Assembly: GCA_949775045.1 (NCBI GenBank)
Contig: OX459099.1
Location: 19,266,741-19,330,740 of the forward strand
Reading direction: 5' to 3'
DNA from: Metridium senile
Lineage: Eukaryota; Cnidaria; Anthozoa; Actiniaria; Metridiidae
Length of the DNA: 64,000 bases
In this document: one piece after another, positions 60,201 to 64,000 of the stretch
Numbering within the stretch: position 1 is the stretch's first letter
How the letters are laid out: each line of letters opens with the position of its first letter
Translations under genes and position numbers: made by a program
Notes under the pieces: generated by a model
The model's input: the letters and a program-made list of their open reading frames with translations, nothing else
What the model was told of the DNA's origin: nothing
Databases searched by the model: none

Positions 60201-63200
60201 TTTTTTATAATTAAATAATGATGACAATATAGTGATAATGATGATAAGGGAGCTTTCATAAATTTATTAGTGTATGGGGGGTCGGCAATAGTGAAGGGGG
60301 TCACATTATTTTCAGAAGCTATATATAGAGGGGGTTGTTACAAATTTAATGCTGTTGTATAGGGGTTTAGTAAAAACTGGATGAAATATAGGGGTTGTGA
60401 TATTTTTGCAGGAAAGGGTCTGGGTAATATTTGGAAAAGACAACATGTGATTTTTCAGACTTCCAACGTATACACTAATAAACGAAAGCCTCCTAATGCT
60501 AACAATGATAGAATATAGAATGATAGAAGATGAAGATAAAGATGGTATAGCTCACCAAGTATCTCCCCTACACCAATAAATGCACCAGATAGTCCTATCA
60601 TCTTTTGAGAATGCTGGATCTTGAGTGTATTCCCTGAATAAATAATATATTGTTAGTAATAATAATACATAAAATGATAAAAGGAATGTTTAACGGTTTT
60701 CATGCATAAATGTTTTTTTAACATGATGTTTGGAAGAACTTACCAACTGAGGTACCATATACTCCACTGAAGAATGTCAGCACTAGTCCTATTGATTTAA
60801 ACAAGTGAGAAACAAACTATATGTATTTAATATAACTATATATAATATATTTTATATATTTAATATAAACTATATTTATTTAATATTTTTAATATCATTT
60901 ATTTGTCATTTATCCGTGCACAATTTAGTCATCAATTGAATTGGCTTTCATTTACTAATTAAAACCAAATATTATTTACATTTGATTGTTTAATATATAC
61001 AATCATTCATCTATTCTATCATCTATCTATTCATTCATTCATCTATCCATTCTCTTATCTATCTATCCATTCATTCATCCATTTATTCATCTATTCTCTC
61101 ATCTATCTATTCATTCATTCATCCATCTATTCAATAATCTATTCATCCAATTATTAATCAATTAATTTATTCATTCAATTATTTGTCCATCCATTTTTTC
61201 ATCCATTCACTCATCCATTCATTCATTCATTTATCCATTCATTCAACTATCCATTCATTCATTTGTCCATTCATTCATTTATCCATTCATTCATTGATTC
61301 ATCCATCCTTTCATTCATTCCCTCAATCATTCATTCATCCATCCATCCTTTCATTCCCTTATTCATTCATTCATTTATCCATTCATTCATTGATTCATCC
61401 ATCCTTTCATTCATTTCCTTATCCATTCATTCATCCATTCATCCATCCTTTCATTCATTCATTCATCCATCCTTTCATTCATTCCCTCAATCATTCATCC
61501 ATCCTTTCATTCCCTTATTCATTTATCCATTCATTCATTGATTCATCTATCCTTCATTCATTCCCTCAATCAATCATTCATTCATCCATCCATCCTTTCA
61601 TTCATTTCCTTATCCATTCATTCATTCATTCATTCATTTATCCATCCATTCATCCATCCTTTCATTTATTCCCTCAATCATTCATTCATCCATTCATTAA
61701 TCCATCTCTTCATCTATCCGTTCATTTACTGTATATTACCTGTATATGCAAAACAAAGACTCAACAGCATCATGTCTTTGGTGATAAAGAGCCTGAATGA
61801 TGTTTCTGTAAATAGGAGATAAAACCTCTATTTACAATGAAGTAAAAACACGGTTGTTCATAATTAAATCCTGTTGCTACTAATTTTCAGACTGTGACTG
61901 TGATATAAAACTCACTCAAAGCTTCAAATGGACCGGCTTTTCTCTGAGGACCTGGGCTGCAAAGAAAGAATTTAAACTAAATAAATACTAAAAGAAAAAC
62001 TTGTCAAAAATAACTAAATGATGTCAATTAAATATTGAATTGCCTTTTATTTTCACAAAACATGTCACTGGTCATTATTCACAATAAAACATTGAAAAAT
62101 GTATTACGGTTACCTTTGTACAGTTCTATCTGGTTCAACTTCATTTTCCAGTAGCTGTGAACATGAATGAATGAATGAATGGATTAATGATTGGACAAAT
62201 AAATGGCTGAATGAATGAACCAGCGAATGAATGGATGTTATATTTAAAAAACAACCATCACTCCCCGTCGGGGCTCTTCTGTGAGGTTCACTCACACTCA
62301 CTACACCTACATTCCATATTTACAACACACAACTCTGCTCACATGATGATTTTGGCAGAGGGAGGAAAACCGGATAACCCGAAGAAAAACCCTTGTGGCA
62401 TGAGAGAGAACAACACATCAAACAAACTCTATTCAGTTGTCGCCCAAGCCGGGAATCGAACCCAGGTTACAGTGGTGAAAGGCCAGCACTCTCACCGCTA
62501 AGCCACTCATGCCACCCATATTTCTATGTTTTGTATTTAATATCTAATAAGTAGTTATTTTGTAAAATTGAATAGAAAGATGAATGAAGGAAGGAGTTGA
62601 TAATGTTCAAATGCATAAAAATAAAAAAATGGGATAAACAAGTTATATGAACGAACAAATATGTGAAAAAGCACAATCTGCAGAATGTTTACAGATAACA
62701 GGTTCCCATTTAAATCTGTACTTTCCCATTTAAATCTGTACTTATGCAAATTGTGTTGATGTGTGCTAAACACACAGATCAACCAATCAGAGTATAATAT
62801 TTCTGAAGTGAACTTCTCTGATTGGTTGATCTGTGTGTTTAACTCACGTCAACAAAATTTGCATAAGTACAGATTTAGATGGGAAAGTACAGATAACAGG
62901 TTTCCATTTAAATCTACTTTCCCATTAAAATTTGTACTTATGCAAATTGTGTTGATGTGTTCTAAACACACAGATCAACCAATCAGAGTATAATATTTCT
63001 GAAGTGAACTTCTCTGATTGGTTGATCTGTGTGTTTAGCACCATCAACAAAATTTGCATAAGTACAGATTTAAATGGGAAAGTACAGATTTAAATGGGAA
63101 CCTGTTAAGTACAGATTTAAATGGGAAAGTACAAATTTAAATGGGAACCTGTTAGATGAATAAAAAAAGTATTGAAGAAAGCCAAGAAATTCTAGAAACA

Positions 63201-63411
63201 TGATTGAAAAACAGAAAAGAAAAGAAAAACAAGTGAAGAAAATCTAGTTACCTTTTCAATCTTGGAAGGAGGTTTTCTTAGTAGAAACAACAGTAGAATA
63301 CCAATTCCACATACAACGGAAAACACAATGAATACCATTCTTTGCTTCTCAGAAGATATAGTTGTACTTCCTCCCAATGCAAAGAACACAAAGATATTCC
63401 CAAACAGTAAG
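57276..63411 (-). CDS. MFSD11: UNC93-like MFS protein MFSD11, last eleven exons (5' outside window)
   Basis: A 12-TM major-facilitator-fold membrane protein of the UNC93 group; the substrate is unknown. Exons: 63411-63252, 62154-62114, 61956-61916, 61805-61740, 60788-60744, 60633-60556, 59741-59573, 59443-59380, 58530-58459, 57954-57886, 57365-57276, all GT-AG. Phases close to 297 residues plus TAA at 57276-57278. Diagnostic stretches: GNIFVFFALGGSTTISSEKQR, FRLFITKDMMLLSLCFAYTG, LTFFSGVYGTSVG, MIGLSGAFIGVGEILGG, FGRDPIVLFGMLIHWAAFI, CSFLLGLGDSSYNTQ, DDSAPAFALFKFMQ, FGTVGFFIVEW. The N-terminal helices lie beyond the right edge. Introns are filled with tetranucleotide arrays and MITEs. Confidence 0.92.
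57437..57630. mobile_element. Foldback MITE (CCATCTTGAAAGGTAGCC family), copy 2
   Basis: Ends ACAGTTCCCTGCGCCATCTT and its complement; related to 20985-21194. Inserted in the last intron of MFSD11. Confidence 0.75.
57765..57832. repeat. AAATAAACAAAT microsatellite
   Basis: Simple repeat in an MFSD11 intron. Confidence 0.9.
58575..59362. repeat. GAATGAATGGGACAAAGAACAAAT minisatellite
   Basis: About 790 bp of 20-30-bp units combining AATGAATGGG with ACAAAGAACA or ATAACAAACA. It fills the intron between MFSD11 exons 59443-59380 and 58530-58459. Minus-strand frames are Ser/Phe/Ile/His low-complexity artefacts. Confidence 0.9.
59815..60080. repeat. Dispersed repeat in two ~115-bp units
   Basis: Each unit carries CAATAGAAACAACAAAAGACT, GCTAACAAAGAAT and TAGGTTTCCAGTA-like sequence; related to 12701-12856. 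Confidence 0.6.
60248..60493. mobile_element. Inverted-repeat element with GGGG-rich interior
   Basis: GGAGCTTTCATAAATTTATT..AGTGTATG at the left pairs with ATACACTAATAAACGAAAGC at the right. The interior has spaced ATAGGGGGTTGT-like repeats, reminiscent of the repeated interiors of the CCCGGGGGG elements. Confidence 0.65.
60985..61725. repeat. CATTCATTCATCCATC tetranucleotide array
   Basis: About 740 bp of diverged CATT/CATC repeats in an MFSD11 intron. His/Ser/Ile/Phe frames here are not genes. Confidence 0.95.
62262..62517 (-). mobile_element. tRNA-derived SINE
   Basis: The minus strand begins GGCATGAGTGGCTTAGCGGTG (A-box TGGCTTAGCGG) and continues to CTGGGTTCGATTCCCGGCTT (B-box). A ~170-bp unrelated body follows. 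Intronic in MFSD11. Confidence 0.75.
62690..63152. mobile_element. Two tandem palindromic MITEs
   Basis: Each copy is an inverted repeat around TTCTGAAGTGAACTTCTC, with arms ACACACAGATCAACCAATCA, TACTTATGCAAATTGTGTTG and ACTTTCCCATTTAAATCTGT. Copies are ~62698-62890 and ~62900-63150. The outer ends are further duplicated at the right. Confidence 0.8.
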
Positions 63412-63468
63412 CTGAAATGGTGAGAATAGTGAAAATAGTTGAATAGGTTAGTTGATGAATAAATAGTT

Positions 63469-63705
63469 TACTGTGCGACTTGCCATACCGTAGTCACTTA
63501 CAAAAACTTTTGATGAATTTTTGACATGATTTTGACATTTTTTTCATCTCAATCAGACCAATTACAGACATCAAATTTCTAAAGTCTCCGCTTGTCGATA
63601 TAAACTTGTACCTGATTGGTCCATTGAGATGGAAAAATGTCAAAATAATGTCAAAAATTCATCAAACGTTTTTGTAAGTGACTATGGTACGACGAGTCGC
63701 ACAGT
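63469..63705. mobile_element. Palindromic MITE (TACTGTGCGACT family), copy 2
   Basis: TACTGTGCGACTTGCC at the left and ACGAGTCGCACAGTA at the right, with TAGTCACTTACAAAAAC and ATTTTTGACATGATTTTGAC mirrored inside. Longer than copy 1 (22070). Confidence 0.8.
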
Positions 63706-63739
63706 AAATACCACTAATATTGTTTAATGGGAGTATTTC

Positions 63740-64000
63740 ATCAATAAAACCATTATCATTACCATCATCTGTGATACCAGTATTAATTATCAGCATCATT
63801 ATCAGGACCATGCTATCATTATTATAATCATTGATCACCACATTCATCATCACCATCTTCATTATAACCATTATAACACCTTCACCACAATTATCAATAC
63901 CACTAATGTCATCATCATCATCATCACCACCACTAATGGTATCATTATTACCACCACTAATGGTATCATCATCACCACATTCATCATCACCATCTTCATT
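63740..64000. repeat. ATC/CAC-rich microsatellite at the right edge
   Basis: Imperfect CATCATCACCA repeats running off the window. No coding evidence. Confidence 0.85.

Noticed and set aside
61183..61822. Plus-strand 205-codon frame
   Set aside because: CATT/CATC repeat; at its end it overlaps a true MFSD11 exon on the opposite strand.

Overview
The window is animal genomic DNA, most likely from a cnidarian or another early-branching metazoan. Support: intron-containing genes with GT-AG introns (KCTD5-like, two sphingosine kinases, MFSD11), a single-exon PLD6, a STAND-NTPase/TPR gene of the kind expanded in cnidarians, tRNA-derived SINEs, LINE fragments, and very many foldback elements (MITEs), microsatellites and minisatellites. 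One 200-N assembly gap sits at 17270-17469.

Region 1 (1-8709) is the right-hand part of an integrated DNA-virus-like element (Polinton/Maverick or adintovirus-like by inference). It holds ten intronless, tightly packed plus-strand genes: the tail of a probable major capsid protein cut by the window edge, an A32/FtsK-type packaging ATPase, and eight conserved but uncharacterised virion-like or membrane proteins, including a tandem pair of ~450-aa paralogues. Most genes have their own GTATAAA box 29-39 nt before the ATG. No polymerase, integrase or protease is visible, so the rest of the element should lie left of the window.

Region 2 (9156-12419) is the large exon of an NLR-like gene: a P-loop STAND NTPase followed by about thirteen 42-residue TPRs, with a +1 frameshift near the 3' end. 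Region 3 (12.4-25.6 kb) is repeat-rich, with many foldback DNA elements that have clear target-site duplications and one uncharacterised Cys-rich gene (17682-18674, minus).

Region 4 (25688-33031, minus) is a complete six-exon KCTD2/5/17-family gene whose introns hold a 70-bp minisatellite, a SINE and MITEs. Region 5 (33-39.7 kb) is satellite and MITE sequence with a decayed THAP-like fragment. Region 6 (39768-53803, minus) holds two tandem five-exon sphingosine kinase genes with the same exon phases. The second lies head-to-head, 206 bp away, with a single-exon PLD6/MitoPLD gene (54010-54684, plus). Region 7 (57276-63411, minus) holds the last eleven exons of MFSD11, whose 5' part lies beyond the right edge.

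Functionally, the host genes are ordinary housekeeping or signalling genes: an E3-adaptor-like BTB protein, sphingolipid signalling, a mitochondrial PLD/piRNA nuclease and an MFS-family membrane protein. The unusual content is the viral element beside an NLR-like gene and the dense layering of small DNA transposons with readable insertion footprints. Exon boundaries were set by eye from splice sites and reading-frame continuity.
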